This document shows positions 1 through 8,245 of a DNA stretch of 64,000 nucleotides, piece by piece. The notes under the pieces were generated by a model. It was given only the letters and a program-made list of their open reading frames with translations, did not search any database and was not told the origin of the DNA. The position numbers and the translations under genes were made by a program. The first letter of the stretch is position 1; each line of letters opens with the position of its first letter. This DNA is from Hyphomicrobiales bacterium (GTDB taxonomy: Bacteria > Pseudomonadota > Alphaproteobacteria > Rhizobiales > Aestuariivirgaceae). The stretch is from positions 1,758,501 through 1,822,500 of the forward strand of contig JADJVV010000001.1 in the NCBI GenBank assembly GCA_016710435.1, read 5' to 3'.

Positions 1-308
1 TGCCGACCCCGAACGTGTCCGTCGTCGACTTCAAGTTCGTGGCCAAGAAGAAGACCACGGTTGAAGAAGTGAACGCCGCGATCAAGGCCGCCGCTGATGG
101 CCCGCTCAAGGGCATCCTCGGTTATACCCTCGATCCGAACGTCTCGATCGACTTCAACCACAATCCCAATTCGTCCACCTTCCACATGGACCAGACCAAG
201 GTCATCGAAGGCACGCTCGTGCGCATCCTCACCTGGTACGACAACGAGTGGGGCTTCTCCAACCGCATGGGCGACACCGCTGTCCACTTCGGCAAGCTCA
301 TCGCCTGA
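1..308 (+). CDS. gap: Glyceraldehyde-3-phosphate dehydrogenase, type I (3' end only)
   Basis: This is the C-terminal part of NAD-dependent GAPDH, which converts glyceraldehyde-3-phosphate to 1,3-bisphosphoglycerate in glycolysis. The gene enters from the left edge with its frame starting at base 3, so no start is visible. About 100 codons remain. They contain the family's C-terminal signatures: TPNVSVVD near the edge, the helix beginning TVEEVNAAIK, and the closing block WYDNEWGFSNRM that follows the substrate-binding region. The gene ends with TGA at 306-308 and is followed at once by a strong terminator. The next gene is a surface protein with its own promoter region, so gap is probably the last gene of its transcript. 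Confidence 0.97.
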   Translation, partial: PTPNVSVVDFKFVAKKKTTVEEVNAAIKAAADGPLKGILGYTLDPNVSIDFNHNPNSSTFHMDQTKVIEGTLVRILTWYDNEWGFSNRMGDTAVHFGKLIA

Positions 309-330
309 GCGGATCGCATACCGATCGTGA

Positions 331-359
331 AAACCCCGGCCTTTGCGCCGGGGTTTTTC
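331..359 (+). terminator. Rho-independent terminator of gap
   Basis: AAACCCCGGC pairs with GCCGGGGTTT around the loop CTTTGC and runs into TTTTTCTTT. It lies 22 bases after the gap stop codon. Confidence 0.9.
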
Positions 360-382
360 TTTGGGTGGGGGCCATCACCCAC

Positions 383-398
383 TTAACCCGCTGCTAAC
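383..398 (+). promoter_or_regulatory. CtrA-like binding site upstream of the 712-aa surface protein
   Basis: TTAA-CCCGCTG-CTAAC differs at one base from the CtrA full site TTAA-N7-TTAAC. It sits about 57 bases before the start of the downstream gene, a usual place for an activating CtrA site. Two other surface-protein genes in the window (29564 and 50920) also have such sites upstream. Confidence 0.4.
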
Positions 399-454
399 CA
401 TACCGAATTATCGGTTGAGGCTGGACGGAACCCTGATCATGCGGGGCGTCAGGG

Positions 455-2593
455 ATGTGGCTGGGGGAGATGCGGCGAACGACACCATGCAAGCGGCTGG
501 CGTGTGCCCTCGCCGTGCTGTGGGCCGCGCTGTGCAGTCTTGCCACCGCAGGCCATGCGGCCACATGCGGGCCCGCCACATCGCCGGGCACCGCACCGCC
601 GTCCTGGCAGACCTATTGCTGGATCGACATGACCAGCTACAACAACACCACCGTCATGGGTGCGGGGCAGAATTTCTCCATCACCTTGTCCGATGGCTCG
701 GTGTTCAGTTTCAAGCTCACCGGCGTTCGCACGCCCACGACGGCAGGCCTGACCGCCATTGCGCCACCCTCGTGGTCCGGCTCGGCGGTGGGCAACACGG
801 CCTTCCTCGGCATTCCCAACAAGCCGATCCTCTACACCACCGCTGCCGGCACCATCACGCTCACCATGAGCAGCATCGTCCTCACGCCGCCACCGGGCGG
901 TGCCACCACGGGCCTGTTCAAGGTGATCATTGCGGATGCCGAGTCGAGCAACAACGGCGAGTCCCTCACCTACACCACCAACGGCGGCAACTGGACAGTG
1001 ATCGACCAGGTCGATCCCATTTCGGGCGCCATTTATCCGACGATCACCAATACCGGCTCGACTTTCACGGAAACGGGCGTGGCCGGCACGGTCGGTGCCT
1101 ACATCGTCGGCACGCAAAGCCCGACGACTGTGACGGCCAAACTGGTGGCGGGTGGCCTGCAGGGCATCATGTTCGCCATCCAGTATGCCACGGTCTCGAC
1201 CCGCAAGGTGATCTCCGGAAGCCGCGCCAATGCCGCCGACCAGTTTACCTACGGTGCCAAGGTCACTTCGACGGGCAGCATCTTTGCGCAGAACACGACG
1301 ACCGGCAGCGGTCTCGGGCCCTTTGCGGGCTCCGTTGCCACCGTCTCCTCCAGCGTGCCAACCACCGTTTTCGAAAGCATGGCCACGGGCAGCGCCAGCG
1401 TGCTGGGGCAATATACAACCTCGCTCACCTGCACCAACGGCACCGCCGGATCGCCAACGGTGCTGCCCGTCAACCAGCCTGTCACCAGTTACAACATCGC
1501 CACCATCGCCTATGGCGACGCCATACAGTGCACTTTCACCAACACGCCTATTCCCGCAACGGTCACCATCCGCAAGACCACAGTCGGCGCCCTTGGCGTC
1601 ACGACCTTCACGCAGACAAACCTCGCCTCCAACCCGCCCCCCATCAGCACGGTGACGGCGGGCGTTCCGGCCCCTGCATCGCCAGCGCCCATCACCGTGA
1701 CCGCCTTCAATACCAACGTGCAGATCATTGAGGCCGTCGATCCCAATTTCACCCTGACGGCGGCAAGCTGCACCGACGCCAATGCGGCCGTCACGGGCAA
1801 TCCCGCAAGTTTCGGCACATTTGCCGGCACCACCGTCACCATCCCCGCTGCCAACGTGCGCGCTGCGGCGCAGATCACCTGCAGCCTCACCAATACGGCC
1901 AATGCCCCGCGCCTCAGCCTGCAGAAGGCACTTGCCGGAACGGGACGTGTGGCCGCCGCCGACCAGTTTTCCCTGCGCGCCACAGGCTCAGGCGCGCCCG
2001 CTGCCGTCACGACCACAGGCACGGGCACGGCCATCACTTCATCGCCCGTGTCCTTTGCTGCCGTGGCCGGAAGTGCCTACACCCTGACGGAAACCATGGC
2101 CGCCGGGTCGCCGTCCGCCCTCACCAAATATCTGACCTCGGTTGCCTGCGCCAACAGCAACACCCTGGGCACCAATGTCTCGTCCCTGACCACGATCCCC
2201 GTGAGCGTGACGCCCGCACAAGGCGACGGCATCAGCTGTGTCATCACCAACAGGCCGGTGATCGCAACCGTGACCCTGGACAAGACCTCCAGCAGCGCCG
2301 GCCCCTTCACCGTGGGACAGGTGGTCGTCTATGGCTACACCATCACCAACACGGGCAACGTCAGCATTGGAAACATCACGGTTGCCGACATGCACGGAAG
2401 CCCGGCGCTGCCCATCCCGCTCGGTAGCGGCGGCATCACGGGCGAAAGCCTCGTCGTGGCGGGTCCCTTGGGTGCGGGTGCTTCCCCGGACAGCACGCCA
2501 AATGACGGCGTGTGGACAACCCTCGCCCCCGGCGCCACAGTGCATTTCACCTACTCCCACACGGTCAGTCAGGCGGAAGTCAACCACGGCTGA
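455..2593 (+). CDS. Secreted CshA-like / DUF11 surface protein, ends inside a DUF11 domain
   Basis: A 712-aa exported protein of the adhesin type. The signal peptide covers about residues 1-35, cut after AGHA. The mature N-terminal part (about 36-250) resembles the non-repetitive domain of CshA-type fibrillar adhesins (CWIDMTSYN, then a serine- and threonine-rich beta fold). Residues 250-600 hold prealbumin-like beta modules with paired cysteines. A final DUF11 domain starts near residue 604 with Lys610 (TLDKTSS) and has YTITNTGNVSIGNI. The protein stops at TVSQAEVNHG, just before the strand that normally carries the NTATATG motif. The start at 455 has GGGG eight bases upstream; ATG 470 is an alternative. 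A shared role with the DUF11 proteins at 29564-35314 is inferred. No cell-wall sorting signal or transmembrane anchor is visible. Confidence 0.8.
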   Translation: MWLGEMRRTTPCKRLACALAVLWAALCSLATAGHAATCGPATSPGTAPPSWQTYCWIDMTSYNNTTVMGAGQNFSITLSDGSVFSFKLTGVRTPTTAGLTAIAPPSWSGSAVGNTAFLGIPNKPILYTTAAGTITLTMSSIVLTPPPGGATTGLFKVIIADAESSNNGESLTYTTNGGNWTVIDQVDPISGAIYPTITNTGSTFTETGVAGTVGAYIVGTQSPTTVTAKLVAGGLQGIMFAIQYATVSTRKVISGSRANAADQFTYGAKVTSTGSIFAQNTTTGSGLGPFAGSVATVSSSVPTTVFESMATGSASVLGQYTTSLTCTNGTAGSPTVLPVNQPVTSYNIATIAYGDAIQCTFTNTPIPATVTIRKTTVGALGVTTFTQTNLASNPPPISTVTAGVPAPASPAPITVTAFNTNVQIIEAVDPNFTLTAASCTDANAAVTGNPASFGTFAGTTVTIPAANVRAAAQITCSLTNTANAPRLSLQKALAGTGRVAAADQFSLRATGSGAPAAVTTTGTGTAITSSPVSFAAVAGSAYTLTETMAAGSPSALTKYLTSVACANSNTLGTNVSSLTTIPVSVTPAQGDGISCVITNRPVIATVTLDKTSSSAGPFTVGQVVVYGYTITNTGNVSIGNITVADMHGSPALPIPLGSGGITGESLVVAGPLGAGASPDSTPNDGVWTTLAPGATVHFTYSHTVSQAEVNHG

Positions 2594-2661
2594 TGGTTGG
2601 TTTTCCAATGCTACAAATGGCCCCTTGCGAACGGCGGGTTGCTCCCTGAGAGTGCGCCACC

Positions 2662-3327
2662 ATGAAAAACCGCCCCCTCCTGATTTCCCCCTCCATTCTC
2701 GCCGCCGATTTTGCCCGGTTGGGCGAGGAAGTCCGTGCCATTGAAACGGGAGGCGCCGACTGGGTGCACATCGACGTCATGGACGGACATTTCGTCCCCA
2801 ACATCTCCTTCGGCTTTCCGGTCATGCAGTCCCTGCGGCCGCTCACGAAGCTCCCCTTCGACGTTCATCTCATGATCGCCCCGGCTGATCCCTATCTGGC
2901 GCAGTTCGCGGCGGCGGGTGCCGATGTCATCACCGTCCATGCCGAGGCCGGTCCACACCTGCACCGTTCGCTGCAGGCCATCCGCGCCCTGGGCCGGAAG
3001 GCGGGCGTGTCGCTCAATCCGGGCACGCCGGTGTCTGTGCTGGAACATGTGATTGATGAACTCGACCTCATCCTGGTGATGACCGTGAACCCGGGCTTTG
3101 GCGGTCAGAGCTTCATCCCCGCCATGCTCGACAAGATACGTCAGGCCCGCGCCCTGATCGGCGGCCGCCCCATTGATCTCGAAGTTGATGGTGGCGTGAC
3201 TGCGAAAAATGCCGGTGAAGTTGTCCGCGCCGGGGCCAATGTGCTGGTTGCGGGCTCTGCCGTGTTCAAGGGTGACTACGCCGCCAACATCCGCGCCATC
3301 CGTGGAGCCGCAGGAATCACGGCTTGA
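2662..3327 (+). CDS. rpe: Ribulose-phosphate 3-epimerase
   Basis: Interconverts D-ribulose-5-phosphate and D-xylulose-5-phosphate in the pentose phosphate and Calvin cycles, in the cytoplasm. The 221-aa product is the usual length for this TIM-barrel family. Visible signatures are SPSILAADF at the N-terminus, the metal-binding block HIDVMDGHFVPN (about residues 34-45), DVHLMI, MTVNPGFGGQSF (about 139-150) and the phosphate-binding DGGV near the C-terminus. It starts 68 bases after the upstream surface-protein gene, with only a weak purine stretch before the ATG. It is not obviously part of an operon with its neighbours. Confidence 0.97.
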   Translation: MKNRPLLISPSILAADFARLGEEVRAIETGGADWVHIDVMDGHFVPNISFGFPVMQSLRPLTKLPFDVHLMIAPADPYLAQFAAAGADVITVHAEAGPHLHRSLQAIRALGRKAGVSLNPGTPVSVLEHVIDELDLILVMTVNPGFGGQSFIPAMLDKIRQARALIGGRPIDLEVDGGVTAKNAGEVVRAGANVLVAGSAVFKGDYAANIRAIRGAAGITA

Positions 3328-3467
3328 TTTCAATGGGTTGCGCGAGGCTTGGAGGTCGCGTCACGAATTCCAACCTGAACGGCAGATAAATTTCCCCCTC
3401 AGCATCGGTTCAGGGCCGCTCCCCTAGAAAGGCACCATCAAATGCTTTTCCAGAGGGAACGGAAACC

Positions 3468-4073
3468 ATGAACAAGATCCTGAAAATCGCCGCCGCCGCG
3501 CTGAGTATCACCATGGCCGCCGCGTTCGTTTCGACCGCCAAGGCCGATGACAGCCTCTACGGCAACGACGGTGCCGTGATCGTCCCGGCCTCCACCAGCA
3601 TGTCGGAAGTCGATGCCACCGCCACCTTCCCGAGCGTGAAGCGCGGCAAGATCATCTCCTTCCAGAGCGCCAAGAAGCGCGGCTCGATCGTCATCTCCAC
3701 CCGCAAGAACGAACTCTACCTCGTCCTCGGTTATGGCAAGGCGGTGATGTACCGCGTCGCCACCGCCCGCAAGGGCTTCGAATGGGCCGGCGTGCACAAG
3801 GTCTCGTCCAAGACGGAATGGCCGGACTGGCGCCCCCCGGTGGAAATGCGCGTCCGCCATCCTGAGCTTCCCGCCTACATGGCAGGTGGCCCGAAGAACC
3901 CGCTCGGTGCGCGCGCCATGTATCTGGGCTCGTCCATCTACCGCATCCACGGCACCAACGAGCCGAAGTCCATCGGCAAGGCCGCCTCTTCGGGTTGCAT
4001 CCGCATGCTGAACGCCGACGTGACCGAACTCTACCAGCTGGTAAAGGTCGGCGCCGAGGTGACGGTCAACTGA
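3468..4073 (+). CDS. Exported L,D-transpeptidase (YkuD domain)
   Basis: A 201-aa periplasmic L,D-transpeptidase, an enzyme class that forms 3-3 peptidoglycan cross-links or attaches proteins to the wall. It has a signal peptide (residues 1-26, cut after STAKA). The YkuD catalytic domain runs from about residue 72 to the end, with His161 in RIHGTNEP and the catalytic Cys177 in SSGCIRM. The TEWPDWRPP block near 117 is typical of the ErfK/YbiS/YnhG type. A purine-rich stretch (GAGGGAACGG) precedes the ATG. It is a single-gene unit closed by a perfect terminator. The substrate partner cannot be read from the sequence. Confidence 0.93.
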   Translation: MNKILKIAAAALSITMAAAFVSTAKADDSLYGNDGAVIVPASTSMSEVDATATFPSVKRGKIISFQSAKKRGSIVISTRKNELYLVLGYGKAVMYRVATARKGFEWAGVHKVSSKTEWPDWRPPVEMRVRHPELPAYMAGGPKNPLGARAMYLGSSIYRIHGTNEPKSIGKAASSGCIRMLNADVTELYQLVKVGAEVTVN

Positions 4074-4121
4074 TCACGGACTGAACTGGCATTTCCCGCC
4101 CCCTCGTGCCAGTGAAGCAAG

Positions 4122-4155
4122 CTCCGGCCAGATGAACATCTGGCCGGAGTTTTTT
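4122..4155 (+). terminator. Terminator of the L,D-transpeptidase gene
   Basis: A perfect 12-bp stem, CTCCGGCCAGAT / ATCTGGCCGGAG, with loop GAAC, is followed by six T. The T-tract reaches the stop codon of the convergent esterase gene. The other side has no T-tract, so it works only on the plus strand. Confidence 0.93.
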
Positions 4156-5131
4156 ATCTTGCCGGGGGCGGAGCGCCGTCTGCCAAAGCCTTCAGCGCCG
4201 CCGCAATGGCCTTGAACCCCTCCATCGCCGGAGCCGAATGATGCCGCGCCCGCATGTACGAATGGGCCAGCACCGGTTCCTCCCGCAGACCCACGGGCAC
4301 GTTGGCGGCCTTGAGTTTCCCGGCGAAGATCACGCCGTCGTCGCGCAACGGATCATGTGCCGCCACCGTGATGTAGGTGGGCGGCAGGAAGGACACATCG
4401 CCTGCGAGGTTCGGCGCGGCCTTGGGGTCGCGCCACGCTGCACTTCCTTCGGGCCCGAGGAAGCTCTCCAGATAGAACCGCATTTCCATGCGCGTCAGGC
4501 ACGGCGCATCCGCATTCCGGAGATAGGAGGGGGTATCCATGTTGGCGCCGAGCACGGGATAGATGAGCACGAGTCCCTGCAATTGTGGCAAGCTCAATTC
4601 GCTGAGCGCCATGGCGAGGGCCACCGACATCTGCCCGCCGGCGCTATCGCCCGCCGCGATCAGGTTGTCCGGATCGATGCCGTGGGCGCGGCCTTCCTGC
4701 CGGGCCCAGCGCCACACTTTGAGGGAGTCTTCGAGTTGCGCAGGGTAGGGATGTTCGGGCGCAAGGCGGTAATCGATCAGCAGCACGGCGGTGCCAGTCG
4801 CCGCGGAAAGTTCGGCGCACATGTCGTCGTGGGTGGCAGGTCCGCCCAGCACCCAGCCGCCGCCATGGCCATAGATCACGCCGGGAGAGAGTGTGGCACC
4901 CTCCGGCCTGTAGAAGCGGCAAGGCACGCCGTTGCACACGATGTCGGAGACGATGACACCAGCGGGCCGCGGCGCCTGGAAGGACTGGCAGAGCGCGTTC
5001 CACGCCGCGCGCTGCTGGTCCAGCGGCCAGCTTTCCGCACCCGGTGGCGTTGCTTCCGTCAGCTTTTTGTAGAAATGCCGCATCCCCGGATCGAGCGAGG
5101 CATGCGGATCGTCAGCAACCGGGTCATTCAT
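4154..5131 (-). CDS. Alpha/beta-hydrolase, hormone-sensitive-lipase type esterase
   Basis: A 325-aa cytoplasmic carboxylesterase of the HSL (bacterial family IV) group. The oxyanion-hole motif HGGG is at residues 89-92 and the nucleophile elbow GDSAGG at 161-166, with Ser163. Downstream are an acid segment around AAHDPLRDDG and a C-terminal His in LAHSYMRAR. YRLAPEHPYPAQ after the first motif is typical of the family. There is no signal peptide. The natural ester substrate cannot be predicted. The gene is convergent with the L,D-transpeptidase gene and has the same orientation as gcrA, 85 bases away, with no sign of coupling. Confidence 0.92.
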   Translation of the reverse strand: MNDPVADDPHASLDPGMRHFYKKLTEATPPGAESWPLDQQRAAWNALCQSFQAPRPAGVIVSDIVCNGVPCRFYRPEGATLSPGVIYGHGGGWVLGGPATHDDMCAELSAATGTAVLLIDYRLAPEHPYPAQLEDSLKVWRWARQEGRAHGIDPDNLIAAGDSAGGQMSVALAMALSELSLPQLQGLVLIYPVLGANMDTPSYLRNADAPCLTRMEMRFYLESFLGPEGSAAWRDPKAAPNLAGDVSFLPPTYITVAAHDPLRDDGVIFAGKLKAANVPVGLREEPVLAHSYMRARHHSAPAMEGFKAIAAALKALADGAPPPAR

Positions 5132-5215
5132 GAAAAATCCTCCGTGATACGGCCTGTATCACGGAGGATCGAAGGTTCGCCAGAGTGGCGGTGCGAGGGG
5201 CTTGCTGCAGGAGGC

Positions 5216-5749
5216 TCAGCCGGCCCTGCGCATGCGCCGGTCTTGCGCCGGTTGATAGGCGATGCGGGCGTGATATTCGCAATAGGGTGATCCATCGCGC
5301 GGACCGTGGCCGCAGAAGCAGAAGTCTTCATGCGTCGGGTCGCCGATCGGCCATTTGCAGGTCTTGTCGGAGAGATGAAGAATGGTGATGCGGCCGTCCT
5401 TGGGAAGATCGACGAGGCGGAGCGGCTTCGGCTCCGGGAGCGGCTGCGGCCGCGGATTCATCTGGGGCGCGGCATAGGCCTTGAGAGCGGCACTGCCGGC
5501 GGTGGGCATGGACGGCGTACCCGTGGGCCGCACGCCAGGCGCGCTGGGTTCCCGCGGACCCTTGCGGGCGGCGCGCGGTGCTGCATTCCGCTGCACAGGC
5601 TGGCGGCCCGAGAGGTTGAGGCGGTGGACCTTGCCGATCACCGCATTGCGCGTGACGCCCATGCCGAGGCGGGCGGCAATCTGGCTGGCGCTCAATCCGT
5701 CGGTCCACAGTTTCTTGAGAAGTTCCACACGTTCGTCGGTCCAGGGCAT
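5216..5749 (-). CDS. gcrA: GcrA cell cycle regulator
   Basis: GcrA is an alphaproteobacterial transcription factor that acts with sigma70 RNA polymerase at promoters with CcrM-methylated GANTC sites. The start is placed at ATG 5749, because family members begin M-x-WTDERVELLKKLW. An in-frame TTG at 5788 would add 13 residues, and neither start has a clear ribosome-binding site. The N-terminal helix-turn-helix-like part includes GLSASQIAARLG and TRNAVIGKVHRL. A basic, proline- and alanine-rich linker follows. The C-terminal part has the conserved cysteine/histidine region (TCKWPIGDP, FCFCG, YCEYH). The product is 177 aa. The upstream region has a CtrA-type site and clustered GANTC sites, matching the known Caulobacter CtrA-GcrA-CcrM circuit. 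Confidence 0.95.
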   Translation of the reverse strand: MPWTDERVELLKKLWTDGLSASQIAARLGMGVTRNAVIGKVHRLNLSGRQPVQRNAAPRAARKGPREPSAPGVRPTGTPSMPTAGSAALKAYAAPQMNPRPQPLPEPKPLRLVDLPKDGRITILHLSDKTCKWPIGDPTHEDFCFCGHGPRDGSPYCEYHARIAYQPAQDRRMRRAG

Positions 5750-5793
5750 CTTGTCGGTACCGGCTGCTGCTTGCACGAGTTCGCTCAAAACCT

Positions 5794-6023
5794 GAATCCT
5801 TCTAAGTTCGCGGGAATCTGAACCCCCACGCTGAAACCGTTACGCCTGACTTGGAACGCTACATCTCGTAGCCCGATGAGTTACTGACTACTATGCTGAG
5901 TGACTCGACCGCAACCAACCGGACTATCTTTCGCAGGGTTTTCCCCAGTTTTGGACGTTGGCCTTATGGTTAACGGGGAGTTAAGCCCCCGCTGACTCCA
6001 GCGTCCATGTGCTGTTTTGACTC
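5794..6023. promoter_or_regulatory. Cluster of five GANTC (CcrM) sites in the gcrA/argD intergenic region
   Basis: GAATC at 5794 and 5814, and GACTC at 5902, 5994 and 6019. GANTC is the target of the cell-cycle methyltransferase CcrM, and GcrA acts at methylated GANTC promoters. About one site would be expected by chance in 230 bases. The 376-base gap (5750-6125) also holds the CtrA-type site, a promoter-like element and a hairpin, listed separately. I see no further gene in it. Confidence 0.5.
5970..5985. promoter_or_regulatory. CtrA-type site between gcrA and argD
   Basis: TTAA-CGGGGAG-TTAAG has both TTAA half-sites at the exact seven-base spacing of the CtrA consensus; only the last base differs. 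It lies about 220 bases upstream of the gcrA ATG and 140 upstream of argD. CtrA represses gcrA in Caulobacter, so a role at gcrA is the natural reading. Confidence 0.55.
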
Positions 6024-6044
6024 AGGTGTGGATATGGGCACAAT

Positions 6045-6072
6045 TGACCGGTGGGTAACTGCACTTTATATG
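6045..6072 (+). promoter_or_regulatory. Possible sigma70-type promoter of argD-argF-hslO
   Basis: TTGACC at 6045-6050 and TATATG at 6067-6072 are 16 bases apart. If used, transcription would begin near 6079, just before the hairpin at 6085-6105. Confidence 0.35.
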
Positions 6073-6084
6073 TTGCCTGTTGCG

Positions 6085-6110
6085 CGCCGGTCTCACCGAC
6101 CGGCGTTTTT
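6085..6110 (+). terminator. Terminator-like hairpin in the argD leader
   Basis: CGCCGGTC pairs perfectly with GACCGGCG (loop TCACC) and is followed by TTTTT. It ends 15 bases before the argD ATG, so it is either an attenuator of the arg operon, a barrier against upstream transcripts, or a 5' stability hairpin. GACCGGTG at 6046-6053 can pair with its left arm (one G-T pair), which would give an alternative fold if the transcript starts upstream. Confidence 0.55.
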
Positions 6111-6125
6111 CATTTGGATTGGCCG

Positions 6126-7307
6126 ATGATCACACCTGTGCTGCCCACCTACAATCGTGCCCCCGTCTCGTTCGTGCGGGGCGAGGGTGCCCATGTCTTC
6201 ACCGAAGATGGCACGGCCTACCTGGATTTCGGCGCTGGTGTTGCAGTCACCAGTTGCGGCCATGCCCATCCGCATCTGGTGAAGGCCCTCACCGAGCAGG
6301 CGCAGAAGATCTGGCATACCTCCAACATCTACCAGATGCCGGGCCAGGAGAAACTGGCACAGCGCCTGATCGAGAACTCCTTCGCCGACACCGTGTTCTT
6401 CTGCAACTCGGGTGCCGAGGCGCTGGAGTGTGCGATCAAGATGGCACGGCGCTATCACTTCGTATCGGGCGCGCCGGAGCGGAACGTCATCATCACTTTC
6501 GAAGGCGCGTTCCACGGCCGCACGTTGGCCACACTCTCGGCTGGCGGTCAGGAGAAATACCTGGAAGGCTTTGCGCCCCGCATGCCGGGCTTCGTGCAGG
6601 TGCCTTTCGGCGACCGCAAGGCGCTGGAGGCGGCCATCACGGCGGAGACAGCCGCAATCCTCATTGAACCCGTGCAGGGTGAAGGCGGCATCCGCCCCCT
6701 GCCGCACGGCGAACTGAAAGCGCTGCGCGACCTCTGCGATGCCCATGGACTGCTTCTGGTTCTTGACGAAGTGCAGACCGGGGTCGGCCGCACCGGCAAG
6801 CTCTTCGCCCATGAATGGTCGGGCGTGGCGCCCGACATCATGGCGGTGGCGAAGGGCATTGGCGGCGGCTTTCCGCTGGGCGCCTGCCTTGCCACCGAAA
6901 AGGCGGCACAGGGCATGACGGCGGGCATGCACGGCTCCACCTTTGGCGGCAACCCGCTGGCCACCGCCGTCGGCAACGCCGTACTGGACGTTGTCCTCGC
7001 CGAAGGCTTCCTCTCACATGTCCGCGATACCGCGCTGTATTTGAAACAGAAATTGGCCGGTCTGAAGGACTCCCACCCCACTGTGATCGACGACATCCGC
7101 GGCGAAGGCCTGATGATCGGCATCAAGTGCAAGGTGCAGAACACGGCCTTGCAGGCAGCAGCGCTTGGGGAGAAACTCCTCACCATCGGTGCCGGCGATA
7201 ACGTCATCCGCCTGCTGCCGCCGCTCGTCATCACCCGCGCCGACGTGGACGAGGCGCTTGGCAAACTCGACCGGGCCTGCCGCGCACTCACGCCCGCCGC
7301 TTCCTGA
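6126..7307 (+). CDS. argD: Acetylornithine aminotransferase
   Basis: A PLP-dependent class III aminotransferase. It makes N-acetylornithine from N-acetylglutamate semialdehyde in arginine synthesis and often also serves as succinyldiaminopimelate aminotransferase in lysine synthesis. Start ATG 6126 (MITPVLPTYNRAPVSF) matches the family and has GGA six bases before it; the longer frame upstream contains the terminator hairpin and is not coding. The product is 393 aa. Visible motifs are NSGAEALECAIK, FHGRTLATLS, the cofactor-binding LDEVQTGVGRTG, and AKGIGGGFPLGA with the Schiff-base Lys. argF follows after 17 bases and hslO overlaps argF, so the three form an operon. Confidence 0.95.
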   Translation: MITPVLPTYNRAPVSFVRGEGAHVFTEDGTAYLDFGAGVAVTSCGHAHPHLVKALTEQAQKIWHTSNIYQMPGQEKLAQRLIENSFADTVFFCNSGAEALECAIKMARRYHFVSGAPERNVIITFEGAFHGRTLATLSAGGQEKYLEGFAPRMPGFVQVPFGDRKALEAAITAETAAILIEPVQGEGGIRPLPHGELKALRDLCDAHGLLLVLDEVQTGVGRTGKLFAHEWSGVAPDIMAVAKGIGGGFPLGACLATEKAAQGMTAGMHGSTFGGNPLATAVGNAVLDVVLAEGFLSHVRDTALYLKQKLAGLKDSHPTVIDDIRGEGLMIGIKCKVQNTALQAAALGEKLLTIGAGDNVIRLLPPLVITRADVDEALGKLDRACRALTPAAS

Positions 7308-7324
7308 AATCTCGGACCTCCATC

Positions 7325-8245
7325 ATGCACTTTCTCGACCTCAATGATTTCGACGCCCGCACGCTGAACGGCATCGTCGCCACTGCGCGCGCCATGAAGG
7401 ACGCCCGCGCCGGACAGCCGAAGGGACTGCTCGAAAAGGATGAGCCGCTCAAGGGCAAGGCCCTCGCGCTGATCTTCGAACGCCCCTCCACGCGCACCCG
7501 CGTCTCCTTCGAGATGGCCATGAAGCAGCTGGGCGGCGACGTGATCGTGCTCTCCGCCCACGACATGCAGCTGGGCCGTGGCGAGACCATCGCCGACACG
7601 GCGCGCGTGCTGTCGCGTTATGTCGACGGCATCATGTTGCGCGCCTCGAAGCATAGCAATCTCACCGACCTCGCGGCCCACGCCACCGTTCCGGTCATCA
7701 ACGGTCTCACGGACCTGTCGCATCCCTGCCAGGTGATGGCCGACATCCTCACGCTGGAAGAACACAAGGGCCCGATCGCGCAGCAGCATGTGTCCTGGGT
7801 GGGCGATGGCAACAATGTCGCCGCCTCGTGGATTCATGCGGTGGGCGTCATGGGCGGCAAGCTCACCCTCGGCTGCCCCCAACCGTTGAACCCTGCACCG
7901 GAGGTGATGGCCTGGGCGAAAAAGGCGGGCGCCGATGTCACCCTCATTGCGTCGCCCGAAGGCGCGGTCAGGAATGCTGATTGCGTCATCACCGATTGCT
8001 GGGTCTCGATGCACGACAAGGATGGCGAGACGCGTCACAACCTGTTGAAGCCCTATCAGGTCAACGCCGCGCTGATGGGCCATGCCAAGCGCGATGCCAT
8101 TTTCATGCATTGCCTGCCCGCGCACCGCAACGAGGAGGTGACCGACGAGATCATGGATGGCCCGCAGTCGGTGGTCTTCGACGAGGCGGAGAACCGTCTG
8201 CACATCCAGAAGAGCATCCTGCTCCATTGCCTGGGCGGCCGATGA
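7325..8245 (+). CDS. argF: Ornithine carbamoyltransferase
   Basis: Transfers the carbamoyl group from carbamoyl phosphate to ornithine, giving citrulline, in cytoplasmic arginine synthesis. The 306-aa product is of standard length. Carbamoyl-phosphate binding is shown by FERPSTRTRVSFE (about residues 52-64) and the LSHPCQ block (about 131-136). The ornithine and catalytic loop is seen as MHCLPAHR near residue 263. The stop codon overlaps the hslO start (ATGA), which implies translational coupling. Confidence 0.97.
   Translation: MHFLDLNDFDARTLNGIVATARAMKDARAGQPKGLLEKDEPLKGKALALIFERPSTRTRVSFEMAMKQLGGDVIVLSAHDMQLGRGETIADTARVLSRYVDGIMLRASKHSNLTDLAAHATVPVINGLTDLSHPCQVMADILTLEEHKGPIAQQHVSWVGDGNNVAASWIHAVGVMGGKLTLGCPQPLNPAPEVMAWAKKAGADVTLIASPEGAVRNADCVITDCWVSMHDKDGETRHNLLKPYQVNAALMGHAKRDAIFMHCLPAHRNEEVTDEIMDGPQSVVFDEAENRLHIQKSILLHCLGGR

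Noticed and set aside
6051..6125. An N-terminal extension of argD by 25 codons
   Set aside because: It would translate through a terminator hairpin, and ArgD proteins start near MITPV.
6548..8227. A 559-codon minus-strand frame
   Set aside because: Antisense to argD and argF; no motifs.
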